Origin: Diplolepis rosae
Taxonomy: Eukaryota; Arthropoda; Insecta; Hymenoptera; Diplolepididae
Direction of reading: 5' to 3'
DNA length: 64,000 bases
Assembly (NCBI GenBank): GCA_030998225.1
Contig: JAPYXD010000704.1
Location: 11,098,001-11,162,000 of the forward strand
The notes under the pieces were generated by a model, which did not search any database, was not told the DNA's origin, and saw only the letters and a list, made by a program, of their open reading frames with translations. Position 1 is the stretch's first letter. Each line of letters starts with the position of its first letter. The translations under genes and the position numbers were made by a program. Positions 11,027 to 22,585 of this stretch are shown piece by piece.

Positions 11027-13017
11027 TGAATTTTCCATAGCATATAAACGTAAAAGAAAGATCACGGTACGTTTATATACGATGGGAAACCCATTAAAGT
11101 TATTGTTTCAAATGTTGAGAAAATTATGAAAAGGATTGTTACTTTGATACAAGAAGTATATAAATGTTGAAATTATATTAGTAAACAGTAATTAATTCAG
11201 AGTAAAATTGACTAATGCATTAGCGTGAATTTATTCACTCTGAATAGTAAGAAATTTTAACTAATATTTTGAATTAGAACATTTTTTTACTAATTAAGGA
11301 GTGAATGAATTTTCTTTAATTCGAAATTTAGAGAGCAGTATATATATTTGAATATATATCTAAAGACTCTTATTTGTAAATAATTTACCTCTCCAATTCT
11401 CCTGACTTCAAATTTCTAGTTTCAAAGTTTTCATATCATTTAATTTAAAATAAATTTTGAGGTATTTTTATTAGAGCTCATTAACTTCAGAAACTTTTTA
11501 TGATTCAAAACTTTCCGTCTCGTGAATAGACTTCTTAACAAGTTTTGCAGAAAACTTCAATTGAATCTTTATTTCTTAATATTTAAAAAAACTATTTGAG
11601 TGCGAATTTAATCGCAGAATTTAAATAAATACATTGCTTTAGTATTTTTAAATTTATATTATTTATATCTTGGAATGATAATTATAAAACCATTTTACCA
11701 ACAAATATTGATTGTTATGAAGATGATATGCTCATAGTTTCTTATGATCTAATCTTCAATAATAGCTAAATAGCTCCCAATTAGTACATATCTTGCAAAT
11801 GATGCAAGCATGATTTTATCTTCAGATAAATCGACAATATGCTGCCACATATTTACGAAAAACGATTTGACAAAGGACTGTAAGGTGTAATTTTATCTCA
11901 AACTGCAAGTCACGAATCAAAAGACATTAAAAGAATAGGATTACATTTAAACCCAGAATGACAAATCAATATCAGAGAAAAGAAGATAATAGATCTTAAA
12001 GTTTCTCAGGAACTTTCAAGCAATCTTGGGTGTTGGGTCAATGTATTAGGTAATTGTTGCATACATTGTTTTCTATACCGATGATCATACTTACCGTCAA
12101 GGACTGTCGCTAAAACGAAACAAAACGCAACATGGCTTTAGTTTTGTTTCATTTTTCAAAAGACAAAACGAAAGTTTGAACCCATATTTAGTTTTTGTCT
12201 TGAATTTGGTTTTCGTCTCAGAGACAAAACAAAATTGCGAACAGACTGCTTTTTTGTCCCTAAGGCGAGAACGAAATAAATGGAAAGTTTAATTATGTCT
12301 CTAAGAATAAATTCAAAAAACTAGAGAAATGTTAAATAAAATAATTAACAATCATCTATTTTTAATCCTTTGCCATAAAAAATCAAATAATTTAGTCAAA
12401 ATTTTATACAACTATCTTAGCTAAATAAATTGTCATCAAATCAAATGAAATCCTTAAACCTTGTTTTCTTAATTTAGAAAAAAATTGTTTGTGTTACAGA
12501 AATATGTTTGACTTTAAAAAATAATGAATTTAAATAGTAAAGATTCTTTATTCCAATTATTTGTCTGATTAAAAAAAATATTATTTCGATTCAACCAAAA
12601 TAATTTTTTTTTAAGTTTAAGAAATCATGTTTCAAAATCAAAACTCATTTTTTTAAATATACCAAAGATATGTTCAATTCCAAAAAATATAGTCAACTAA
12701 GAAATTAGTTTCAATTTAGGAAATACTTTTGACCCCATAACAATGCACGATTCTCTTTGAATACAAAAAATTTGTTTCTATGTGCACGTGACAGAATTTA
12801 TGGGTTAATATATTTTGTACCAAAAACTCCTTCCTGAAAATATGCGAATTTGGAAAAATAAGGAACGTTTGACTAGTTTTTTTTAGTAAAAATATTGCAA
12901 AAAAAATTTTTACAGAAAATAAAAATGCCAACTGTATAATTGTTTGCAGAATTTTTACTGAAACGAAGTTTGCAGACGTTAAAAACCTATTTTATATTTG
13001 CTACATTTTTAGAAAGG
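11027..13017. other. Long AT-rich stretch without a gene
   Basis: No supported gene. An inverted-repeat patch with TTCAGAGTAAA and TTCACTCTGAA lies around 11190-11245. A low-complexity block rich in ACAAAACGAAA in both orientations lies around 12100-12290 and may be an eroded foldback. The frame at 12716-12931 (minus) has no recognisable feature. Confidence 0.4.
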
Positions 13018-13228
13018 TACGAGATCGTTTGAAAAGTCCCGGACCTGACGATCAGATGACTTCACCAATATAAAATCTAAAGTTTCATTACAATCTATCA
13101 TGTATTTTTGTTTTGAGATTAATTGTCGTGTCATCATCTCAGTGATTTTGTAAACAATGAAAAAAGTAGAATTTCGTGTTCTCATTAAACATTATTTTTT
13201 GAGAGGCAAAACGGCTAACGAAGCTTAA

Positions 13229-14440
13229 GGGGGTAGTCAGGTACTTTTCGCCTTTTGCAAATTATTTTTTTTCCAGAAAAGTTTTTATTTCACGTTCAAG
13301 ATTTTTTACAGGTTTATTATACTTGAAAAAACGTTGAAAAAAATATTTTTCTTTTTAATTCCGGTTGACTTCCGGCGGAGATATGGTTGATTCAAAATGA
13401 CATTGCAAAATCTGGGCGCCACGATTTCTCCAGTTGGCATTGTCTGAAACACACAAACCAAATTTTTTATTAAAGTACTCATGAATGTCTATCGCCCCTA
13501 CCACTATCATAAAAAAATATTCATAAATAAACAAATAGCGCCGGTTTCTATTTTTTCGTAATTTTTACCCCTGTTTTTTTAACAATAATTGTTATATAAC
13601 ATTGTTAAATATTAATGGACAATGACAACCGAGGTAGGGGCGAAAGCCATATCTTTTGTGAACATTTTAAAAAAAAGTTTATGCAAATCGGCCCAGTAGA
13701 TCGGCCGCAATCATGGCGCCCGTTTTCAAAAATACTGTTTCGAGAAAAATGCGTTTAAAGTTTTGACTACCAAATAGGTGAAAATCGAAGATAAACTTTG
13801 ACATTGTGCATGCGACATAATTTTGCTTGTACTCTCATATTGGTAATTTTATGTTTTTGGTGTCGATGATTACGAATCTGCCATAATATTAGCAAAATTA
13901 ATTTGTTTAAACATATTGTTTAAATAAATCTTTCATATAAAATACAAAATTTGCGAGTGGCATATGTTTTCCATGGGTTTCGAGGTCACTGATTACGAAT
14001 CTGCCATAATATTAGCAAAATTAATTTGTTTAAACATATTGTTTAAATAAATCTTTCATATAAAATACAAAATTTGCGAGTGGCATATGTTTTCCATGGG
14101 TTTCGAGGTCACTGATAACGAATCTGAAAGTTTTTTTGCAATTGCTATATGTTTAAACATTTTATTGTAATAAAATATTGTGAATAACATTTTTCCCAAG
14201 ATGCATATCATTTTCAAAAAAATTTGCCCCCGACCTACGGCACATACTTTGCAAAAACAATGTGTTCAAGCAAATCATATTCCACTTCATGGCATTAAAT
14301 TTGGCAAAATAATTTATTTTCGACAACTTCCGAAACCATCTGCGGTAAAAGAAGGTTTCTACATTATTTCTAAGGGTATAAAGTGTCCGAAAATGCAAAA
14401 AAAAAAAATCTAAAAAAAAAAAAAGTACCTGACTACCCCC
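13229..14440 (-). mobile_element. 1.21-kb TTAA-target element nested in mariner
   Basis: TTAA at 13225-13228 and 14441-14444 flanks perfect TIRs GGGGGTAGTCAGGTACTTTT. The host mariner frame resumes on the far side, so the insertion is clear. It has no transposase, but it carries the family motif GAGAAAAATGCGTTTAAAG at about 13742. Next to it is AATCGAAGAT, identical to the position where the element at 9070 encodes the end of its C-terminal peptide. The open frames at 14162-14413 are shadows of non-coding DNA. It is probably piggyBac- or Kolobok-related. Confidence 0.85.
13870..14117. repeat. Two tandem copies of a 124-bp unit inside the TTAA element
   Basis: The block from TTACGAATCTGCC through GGGTTTCGAGGTCACTGA is repeated almost exactly at 13994, and a third copy breaks off after the first dozen bases at about 14117. 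Near-identity of the two units points to a recent duplication within the element. Confidence 0.9.
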
Positions 14441-14963
14441 TTAAGAATTGATAAGTATTATGGCACATCTGCTCTATCGAATACAACAGTCAAAAGGCTG
14501 TTTTGTAACCGTTGATGAAACATGGATCCATCACTACACACTAGAGACCAAGGAACAGTCGAATCAATGGGTAGAAGCTGGTGGAAGTGCACCAAAGCGG
14601 CCGAAAACGCATCAATCAGCTGGCAAAGTTATGGTGACTGTTTTTTGGGATGTGCATGGTATAATTCATATTGACTACCTGGAGAAAGGAAAAACAGTCA
14701 CTGCTCAATATTACAGCGAATTATTGGATCGATTTGATGCTGGCTGCCAAGAGATTTTACTCAAATGAAGAGGTCATTGCCGAAACAAACGCGTATTTTG
14801 AGGAGTTAAGCGCAGACTACTATAAAAAAGGCATCGAGCTTTTAAAAACTCGTGGAAATAAGTTTATCGAGTAGGAAGAGAACTATGGTGAAAAATATAT
14901 GTAAATTGTTTCAAAAAATGTTGTATTATTACTTGGGCCCAGAACTTTTCAAACGACCTAGTA

Positions 14964-16722
14964 TTTAGTAATCAAAAAAGTTACGTTACAGGCATTAATT
15001 AACATATTCAATCACGTAGTCAGGTTAATTTGACTTTGAATTTTAATAAATTTATATTTAAAATATATTACAGCAGACTATTGCACAGTAGCGGAAATTT
15101 TCAATTATTTATATATGTTGAAGGAAAGAACCATAAATAATGCACTAAACACGTAAGCGTAAAGCTTATTGCCCCTCAAAGAGAGTTTATGATCACATCA
15201 AATTACTCAATAAATTTGTTTATTTCCTCACTGACTTAATTTGAAATACTAAGGAGACAAAAATAAATCACTGGCTGAAAATACCAAGCACTGATTTCAA
15301 TTTGTAATATTGAAACACACCTACTGCATTGATCAGAGTGAAAAATACGTGTGAAAGATAACATAAAAGTTAGGGATAGCTGTCAGCTATTAGTAGCTAT
15401 GGTTTTAAATTAATTGGTACGAACGAAATCGGGGATTAATGTAATGTTGTAGGAAGCAAATCAAAATTATTATTTGGGTCTTTTTTACGACGCACCCTCT
15501 GGGGGTTGACGAGATCGTGAAGAAGAATTGGTGAAGCAGAAAAGCGCGGGGATGCAGACGGTGCTGGTTTTAATGAACTCTTTCACCCGCCACTCGTGCC
15601 ACCCTTAAACCACCGCTTTATCCAGTGGTTCCCAACTAACAACCCTTTCCACAAACGATCGATACCTTCCTGTCTACCTGATCCAATTTGATATGACAGC
15701 CCCGTCTTGCTTATGTTTCTTGAATTAGTTTTTGTATTCTTAATGCGAGCTCAGTGAAAAGAACGAGTTGGAAGTAAACACAACATTAATATGTTATCAG
15801 TAATGGAACTTTCTTGGTAAATTTCATTCTTTATTTAATGCCAATTATGGTTATAATATTAGGAATCTAGGGAAAATTGAGGTGCAATGGTAGGGGAAAT
15901 TGGGGAATTATGAGACACTTTTTCCTAGCTGGATAACTTCCACAAAAATCAAAAGTTTTGGAAACTTAAAAATGGCATGTGTTACTAGGAGGAAAAACCT
16001 AACTTTTAGCTTATGCAGTTTTTTGAAATTATTATCTGCCGAAGAAAATCTTAGTATTGACATAAAACATGCGTTTCTGAAATTTTCAAAAATGGGGAAT
16101 TCTGAGACACTGTCTAAATGAAGTCAAAAACGAAAAATATCGATAGACAATTTTTATTGAACGGTTGGAAATGACATAAAAATAAGTTTTAAAAATGAAA
16201 AAGAAAGAGATTTAAATAAACAAACAATTTGAACAATTTTTGTCTGTTTTAGATTTCCGAAAGTGTAAATAACAAAATTTATTTTAAAGCATAAGATACT
16301 TTGGTCACGTAATCAACTTGGTTCATTTTTTCGGAACAATTAAAAATAAAAAAACAAAACTTTGGTTAAGTTAGTTTTCGTGCCGAAATCAGACCTCCAT
16401 AAAAAAGTTTTCTATAATTTTAAAACTTTAAATAGTATTATCAGTTATGTCTCATGAAAGAAAAAACATTATTTTTCATGAAACAAATTTTACACTTACG
16501 AAAAATAATACTTTTAGTAATGTTTTTTGGAATAGAATTTTTTTCACTATCGCTTTCTACCAATTTTTCAAAGAATGATTGGATTCTCATAAATCATACC
16601 TTATTTTTCGGGGAAAATATTCTCTACAATTCTACTGTTTCCAATTTTAGAAGTAAAGTTTTCAGTAGCTAAAATCGTTAACAGAGTTCTTTTAAAACAA
16701 AATTTTCTTTTTAAATAATTAT
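14964..16722. other. Stretch without a supported gene
   Basis: AT-rich except for a GC-richer patch at about 15490-15780, in which every frame is broken. GGGGAAATTGGGGAATTATG at about 15894 and GGGGAATTCTGAGACAC at 16094 look like parts of an old repeat. The part at 16520-16690 resembles one arm of the hairpin at 48687-49015. The frames at 15900-16121 and 16454-16672 lack any recognisable domain. Confidence 0.4.
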
Positions 16723-17474
16723 TAGGTGTAAAACTTTGCTTCCGCCGTTTTTCGATAAATGGCTGCAGCGGTAAGTGCTGGTCGAAATAAGCAGATCAAA
16801 AATGTCACACAGTAAGCTTGGACATCTGTCAACATAACGACAGCACCATATTAGTGAAATCGTGTTTGCATAATAAATTTATTCTCAATCGAAGATGTCA
16901 GTTTTCGAGCCAAATTCTCGTCATTTGCGGGAAGTTTTGATTTTCGGCTGTCATTTGAAGAAAACTGCGGCTGAGCCTAATCGAATCCTCTTAAGTACTT
17001 ACGGCAAGGCTGATCTTAGTAAAAGAACGTGTCGTGAGTGGTTTCAACGCTTCAAGAGTGGTTTCAACATTTTAAGAGTGGTGATTTTGATGTCGAGGAC
17101 CAGCATGGCAGTGAAATAGAGAAAAGTTCGAAGATTACGAATTTGATGCATTACGTGCTGAAGACTCGTGCCAAGCGTGAGAAGAATTGGCAGAATCATT
17201 GGAAGTGACTCAACAAGCCATTTCGAAACGCCTCAAAGCAATGGGAATGATTCAGAAGCAAGGAAATTGGGTTCCGTACGATTTGAAGCCAAGAGATGTT
17301 GAACGGCGTTTCTTTGCTTGTGACCGGCATTGAAAAATGGGTTCAGTACGATAATCCCAAGCGCAGAAAATCATGGAGAATTCCCGGACATGTCTCCACG
17401 TCGACGGCCAGACCGAATATTCTCGGAGCCAAGGTTATGCTCGGCATTTGGTGGGACCAACTCGGTGTGGTGTA

Positions 17475-18723
17475 CGAGGTCGGTCCGGAAAGTATCGGGC
17501 CTACCTTTATATCTCGGCGCTGGCGTTATTCTTCATCATCGGGTGAGTGGCATCCTTCAAAGTAATCCCCACTTGATTGAATAACGCGGTTCCAGTGATG
17601 TTTCCACGTCTCGAAACAGTCCTGGAAATCACTTTTAGGGATGGCCTTGAGTACGCTCGTTGCATTATTTTCAACCGTCGTTTTGTCATTGAATCGCTGT
17701 CCTTTGAGTGGTTTTTTGATTTTTGGAAACAGTCAAAAGTCACAGGGGGCTATGTCGGGACTGTACGGAGGTTGTCGAAGCAATGCGATACTGTGTTCAC
17801 TCAGAAACTGCTGCACAAGATTCGATGAATGCACTGGCGCATTATCGTGATGGAGTTTTCTTCTCACTATTTCACGCAAACGTTTCAAAATTTGAACATA
17901 ATATTCTTTATTGATTGTGTGACCTGTCGGTGCATATTCGTGGTGCACAACACCTTCATAATCGAAAAAAACAATCAACATCGACTTCACATAGCTGCGA
18001 CTTTGACGTCCTTTTTTCGGCCGTGGCTGGTCTGGACGCTTCCACTGTGAAGATTGTTGTTTAGTTTCAGGATCGTAACCATAAACCCATGATTCACCAG
18101 TGATAACCTTTTTAAGTACAGAATCATCATTATTGACCATTTCTAAGTTGTCCTGAGCGATTTCTAAGCGAAGCTTTTTTTGCTCTGCACTGAGCAATTT
18201 CAGAATCAACTTCGCACACACGCGTGTCATTTGTAAATTTGAGGTTAAAATTTCCCAAATTGTAGTTTTTGGCATTCCACGGTCTTTTTCTAGTTCCCGC
18301 ACAGTCATACGAAGATTTTGTTCGATCGCAAGTCGCACCCGCTCAATATTATCCAATGTTTTTGTCGTCGAAGGTCGGCCAGAACGAGAATCACTATCAA
18401 CAGAAGTGCGGCCTCCTTTGAAACGATTATATCACTCTTTTATTCGTGTTTTGCTCATACACTCATTCCCAAAGGCCTTCTGCATCATCTGAATAGTTTC
18501 CGAACTCGTTTTTCCGAGTTGAAAACAAAATTTGATGCAAATTCGTTGATCTTGTTTTTCAGTCATTTTTAACAGTCACAAAATCCGCCGAACTCAAAAA
18601 TAGCTTTGTAAACAAAGACACGCTGCGCATGAACTATACGTCCAGCAGATGTCAGCAAGCAACCGATAGGTTGGTGAGGCTTTACTTTGACGTTCATGCC
18701 CGATACTTTCCGGACAGTTCTCG
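17475..18723 (-). mobile_element. Full-length nested mariner (1249 bp), second lineage
   Basis: TA at 17473-17474 and 18724-18725 flanks TIRs containing GTCCGGAAAGTATCGGGC in inverted orientation, with outer bases CGAG on both sides. The length is that of a complete mariner. Removing it with one TA rejoins the host transposase codons. Its transposase is on the minus strand and has only a few lesions, so it is younger than its host. Confidence 0.95.
17526..18566 (-). pseudogene. DD34D mariner transposase, 346 codons, two premature stops
   Basis: The start ATG (18564-18566) begins MTEKQDQRICIKFCFQLGKT. One reading frame runs to the stop at 17526-17528, close to the usual 345 residues. Codon 45 is TGA where the family has Trp (RIKE-stop-YNRFKGG). 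A second TGA at 17733-17735 follows PPYSPDIAPCDF. The second and third catalytic Asp residues are present (HHDNAP and APCD, 34 residues apart). The first motif reads ITGESW where ITGDESW is expected, so that Asp is deleted in frame. About a dozen residues before LHHDNAP are also missing. The remaining frame is well preserved. Confidence 0.9.
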
Positions 18724-19120
18724 TATTATGAGCTGTTGAAACCGAGTGAAACCATCACAAGGGGATCGGTATCGAACGCAATTGATGCGTTTGAACCGAG
18801 CATTGAAAGAGAAACGACCACAGTACCAAAAATACACAACAAAGTTATCCTCTAGCATGACATTGCTCGGCTACATGTCGCAAGACCGGTCAAGACGTAC
18901 TTAAAAACGCTGAAATGGGAGGTATTACCCCACCCGCCGTACACTCGAGACGTTCTCTTTCCGACTACCATTTGTTTCGATCGATGGCACATGGCCTGGC
19001 TCATCAGCACTTCCGCTCTTATGAAAAAATAACAAAATGGAACGATTCGTGAATCACCTCAAAAGACGCATCGTTTTTTCGAGATGATATCCGACAATTT
19101 CCAGAAAGATAGAAAAAAGT

Positions 19121-20130
19121 ATTTTTATTATTCTTTGGCACAACCAAATTTTCCTTAAATCAATCAGAATTTGTTCTGAATGTAGATATTTTGAAAAATA
19201 ACATTCTTTTCGAATTTCCAATTATTAAAGACAACTTAGTAATTTTTAAATTCACAACCTTAAAACGCTTTAATAAAAAAAGAAACTGTCAGATATGTTC
19301 TGTTTTATCTGCCTATGTGAATCGCGGTAGATGAATAATTGTGGTTTATTTTTATTTATGAGTTAATTGTTCATTGTTTACAACTACACACGAAATATAG
19401 ATACAAAGCGAGATAAAATATATAATTGAGACAAATACAAAAAGATTATAGCCTGATATAGTAAGCTCAGGTGTTCACTTCTAGAGAGTTATACAAAATC
19501 TAAATGTCGAGAAGCGTAGAAAATACAAGCATAGTTTTGAGGAATGATACAGACAAGGTAGAGAGGGTGTCGAAGTACACTTGATTGGTCAGTATTTAGA
19601 GATGGGGGCACTTAAACACTCCTTCGTTTTGGCGTCACATTTCTTTGGGGTTTTCCCAAGGATTGATTTTTTTTTTTTTTTATCCACTCTCATCTACCTG
19701 TGTCTTTTGACTCATGGCCATGGCCAGATAGGTTACACACAAATTTCGTGCCGGAGTGCTCACCGCCTCCAAACCTAGGCTATTCTCTTCTCTTCCATAC
19801 ATAGGAAGAGAGACAAAGTTACAAGTTACAAGGATTGATTTGAGTGGAAGACATTTCGAAGTAGGTAAGAACTATCTAAAAACTGGTAAGATTCGAGAGT
19901 TTACAATCTTTAATTATGGTGGATACTACAAATGCCTCCATGAGGGCAATTGTCCTAAGCTAGTACTGCTATAAACTAAAGATGGTCGGGTGTACTCTGG
20001 ATTAGGGATGACAATAGTGCACCTCTAGCAGACAAGGTGGCTTCAATCAACAGCCGCAATAAAGGTCTAGGTACGAAGACACAAATGTAAAATATAAAAA
20101 TTGTTACGACGTAACATGTTCTTGAAATTA
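19121..20130. other. Unclassified stretch, no supported gene
   Basis: The frames at 19581-19778 and 19756-19974 overlap, and I do not recognise either. The second (ending GGYYKCLHEGNCPKLVLL) has a protein-like look but no start context, domain or neighbouring exon. The patch 19700-20060 is less AT-rich and could be old retroelement or host sequence. Confidence 0.35.
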
Positions 20131-20134
20131 AATT

Positions 20135-21701
20135 AATGTGGTAAAAGTATCAAGTTCATGTGAACAACTAGGTTCAGTTTATGCATGTTTACGTCAAAAA
20201 TATATAAAATTTTGTTTCCAAAATTGAAGAAATAGTAGTTAAGATTAATGCGTAGACTACTTTTGGTTTCGATAATGAAAGAAACGTTACGATAGATTTT
20301 GCTAAATTTAAATTTATTTTTCAAACCAAAAGTGATCTACTTACGTCCGTTTTCATCTTCCCTATCATTTTCAAAATTCTGGAAACAAAATTTGATGTAT
20401 TTTGGCCATAAACATGAAGAAACCTAAAATCAATAAAATTTGATAATTGAGGAGTTATATTCAATAAGGCGATAGGCGCTCGAAAACCTGTAAAAGTATT
20501 GTCCGCCTCGTGATGTCATAGTCAAAAATTGAAAATCGAAATTCGAAAAAACCAAAAACATGGTTTTATAGCTCGTGAAAAATGAATGTTAGTTTCCCCT
20601 TACAGTTCTTTTACAACGTTGCAAATTTTCGAGTAAATTAATAAAAAGTGTGTTGGTTTTAAAGCATAGAAACCATGTTTTATTTCAATCCACTCGCCTC
20701 GAAAAATTCATTAATTAACGGATTGCGAAATTTTTTTTTGCGTTATACTCGTGAATCTCTGGCGGAGGCGACAGTGCTTGCAAAAAATTTGTTTGTTCAT
20801 TGTTAAATGGTTTTTTTTAATCCGAAGAAAAAACTATGTTTTTTGAGCTTCGGACCGAAAAAGTGAGCGAGGAAGTTTGAGCTACAGTAAACTTCCCGCG
20901 AACAAGTTGATCATTAGTATATGGAGCAACTTTTTGGAAAATATCAACTCGATTGAAGAATTACTTTCGAAAATACAACGAGTTGAACGCAAATGCGAAT
21001 TAGGTTTTGACGCTCATTTTCATCGCATGCCACTCCTACTCTCTTTCTCTATCTTCCTTCGCTTCTACTCATCGGCGCGCCTGCATTGCTCGTAACAAAA
21101 CCGGTAAAATCGCGTCAAAACCTAATTCGCATTTGCGTTCAACTCGTTGTATTTTCGAAAGTAATTGTTCAATCGAGTTGATATTTTCCAAAAAGTTGCT
21201 CCATATACTAATGATCAACTTGTTCGCGGGAAGTTTACTGTAGCTCAAACTTCCTCGCTCACTTTTTCGGTCCGAAGCTCAAAAAACATAGTTTTTTCTT
21301 CGGATTAAAAAAAAAACCATTTAACAATGAACAAAAAATTTTTTTGCAAGCACTGTCGCCTCCGCCAGAGATTCACGAGTAGAACGCAAAAAAAAATTTC
21401 GCAATCCGTTAATTAATGAATTTTTCGAGGCGAGTGGATTGAAATAAAACATGGTTTCTATGCTTTAAAACCAACACACTTTTTATTAATTTACTCGAAA
21501 ATTTGCAACGTTGTAAAAGAACTGTAAGGGGAAACTAACATTCATTTTTCACGAGCTATAAAACCATGTTTTTGGTTTTTTCGAATTTCGATTTTCAATT
21601 TTTGACTATGACATCACGAGGCGGACAATACTTTTACAGGTTTTCGAGCGCCTATCGCCTTATTGAATATAACTCCTCAATTTCCTAAGTATCACATGCC
21701 C
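20135..21701. repeat. Older TTAA-ended repeat interrupted by a palindrome
   Basis: Sequence at 20150-20444 (for example CCAAAAGTGATCTACTTACG) and 21679-21701 (TTTCCTAAGTATCACATGCCC, then TTAA) matches the element at 40014-40371. The uninterrupted copy there shows that the 1.23-kb palindrome was inserted near its right end. The left end of this copy is eroded. Confidence 0.75.
20449..21678. mobile_element. 1.23-kb near-perfect palindrome (foldback element)
   Basis: Arms 20449-21013 and 21112-21678 are about 565 bp each and nearly identical in reverse complement; the loop is 98 bp. The ends read GAGGAGTTATATTC...GAATATAACTCCTC. AATT lies on both sides; it is self-complementary, so it could be a 4-bp target duplication or part of the palindrome. 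The uninterrupted relative at 40352 has AATTT at this site. The arms carry no transposase. The frames at 20877-21243 are one sequence read in mirrored arms. The loop contains GGCGCGCC. Confidence 0.9.
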
Positions 21702-21705
21702 TTAA

Positions 21706-22585
21706 GAATATTGTTCTAAAAAATTAAGAAGAGTGCATCAAAAATGATATTGTACATCCAGAACGAAACGGTCAATAAATTGATGACGTGATCCACATAT
21801 GATATTACATTGAAGCCTTTATCCTTAAAGTTGCACCCTCTAGTATTTTGATAATTATAAAATGAAGTCGATGTGTAAATAGCGGTCTATTAGTAAATTA
21901 GAAACTCTTGTTTGTAATTTAATAGTTGAAATGAATGAGACGAAGGCATGATAGGAAGGAGGGTTGGGTTTTGTAAACAGGTTAAGACGTTGAATAGGGA
22001 GGGAGCACCACTGTCACCTGGACAGGTTAGCGAGGGTGAGTAGAAGGCGGCGAGGAGGGTGACGCGAGGGCAGACCTCGCTTGCTCGGTGTGACGAGAAT
22101 AGAGGCATGTTATTGATTATGGAAAAATACCCCTGGCTCAGAGAAGTTGGGGGTGGGGATGTGCGGCAGCCCCTACACCAGAGGCATGGTTCCCAGCCGG
22201 TGTCATGGCTACTGTACACCGTACATTCTGTCTACCACTACCCTTGTCGTGTTCCTCAGCCCTCAACTACCCCGAAGTCGTCGACTGACATCATAATAGC
22301 CATAGAAGACAGCGGCTCACACTCTTCTACTCCCGTTTCCGTCAGCGGTGATGCTCCTCGCTAGAAGCTATGAGCACTGACGGTCATTACCGATTGAGAG
22401 ATAGTCACGAGAGCCTGATAAAGGGGCTGAGGGAGAAGGAAAGATAATAGGAATGGGAATGATGAGGACGAGTCGAGTGAGCACATATGCATGTGCACGC
22501 TAAGGTGGTCCATAATTTAGCAGTAGGTGAAAACTGCTCTTCGTGCTGTAAAAGAATCCTTATTTAGATTATATCGTGACATGTT
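21706..22585. other. GC-richer unclassified segment
   Basis: The part from 21950 to 22470 is clearly richer in G and C than its surroundings. Opposing frames at 21890-22219 (minus) and 22059-22364 (plus) overlap, and neither has a recognisable domain, so I do not call a gene. It may be single-copy host DNA such as an untranslated or regulatory segment. Confidence 0.3.

Larger units (their letters stand above)
13157..14873 (+). pseudogene. Mariner transposase pseudogene
   Basis: A mariner transposase cuts and pastes its own element using three aspartates (DD34D). The start codon is at 13157 and the first 23 codons match irritans-type mariners. The frame is then cut by the TTAA insertion. After it come an HTH remnant (DKYYGTSALSNTTVKR), a deletion, and the block VTVDETWIHHYTLETKEQSN with the first catalytic Asp, through FWDVHGIIHIDYLEKGKT. 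A second deletion removes the other two catalytic Asp residues. The C-terminus reappears in another frame (NEEVIAETNAYFEE...KKGIELL) and ends near 14873. It is inactive. Confidence 0.9.
13020..14961 (+). mobile_element. Dead mariner (irritans-like) carrying a TTAA element
   Basis: The TIRs are CGAGATCGTTTGAAAAGTCC and, inverted, AACTTTTCAAACGACCTAG, between TA at 13018-13019 and 14962-14963. Without the TTAA insertion only about 730 bp remain, against about 1.3 kb for a complete mariner. The coding region keeps the N-terminus (MKKVEFRVLIKHYFLRGKT, from 13157) and parts of the catalytic domain. It is interrupted at 13229 by a TTAA-flanked element. Confidence 0.9.
16895..19110 (+). pseudogene. 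Mariner transposase pseudogene (Mos1-like group)
   Basis: The start MSVFEPNSRHLREVLIF and the HTH block RTCREWFQRFKSG are typical of mariner. A short direct duplication (GAGTGGTTTCAAC) and frameshifts follow. LAESLEVTQQAISKRLKAMG is readable at about 17190-17250 and DNPKRRKSW at 17350. The first catalytic motif reads TGIEKW where the family has TGDEKW, so the Asp is replaced by Ile. A deletion lies just before it. The nested mariner splits the codons of GVVYYELLKP. Beyond it, sequence resembling the second catalytic region is frameshifted and has stops. The gene is inactive. Confidence 0.85.
16725..19120 (+). mobile_element. Dead mariner interrupted by another mariner
   Basis: The left end reads AGGTGTAAAACTTTGCTTCC after TA (16723-16724). 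The coding region starts at 16895 (MSVFEPNSRHLREVLIF) and is broken by a second mariner at 17475-18723. Its continuation, TTATGAGCTGTTGAAACC (YELLKP), resumes directly after the duplicated TA. Recognisable transposase sequence fades at about 19110 and I see no matching right TIR, so the 3' end is lost. Confidence 0.85.

Noticed and set aside
17577..18572. Plus-strand frames across the nested mariner
   Set aside because: They are shadows of the minus-strand transposase.
22059..22364. 101-codon frame in a GC-richer island
   Set aside because: An equally long frame lies on the opposite strand and neither shows a recognisable domain.
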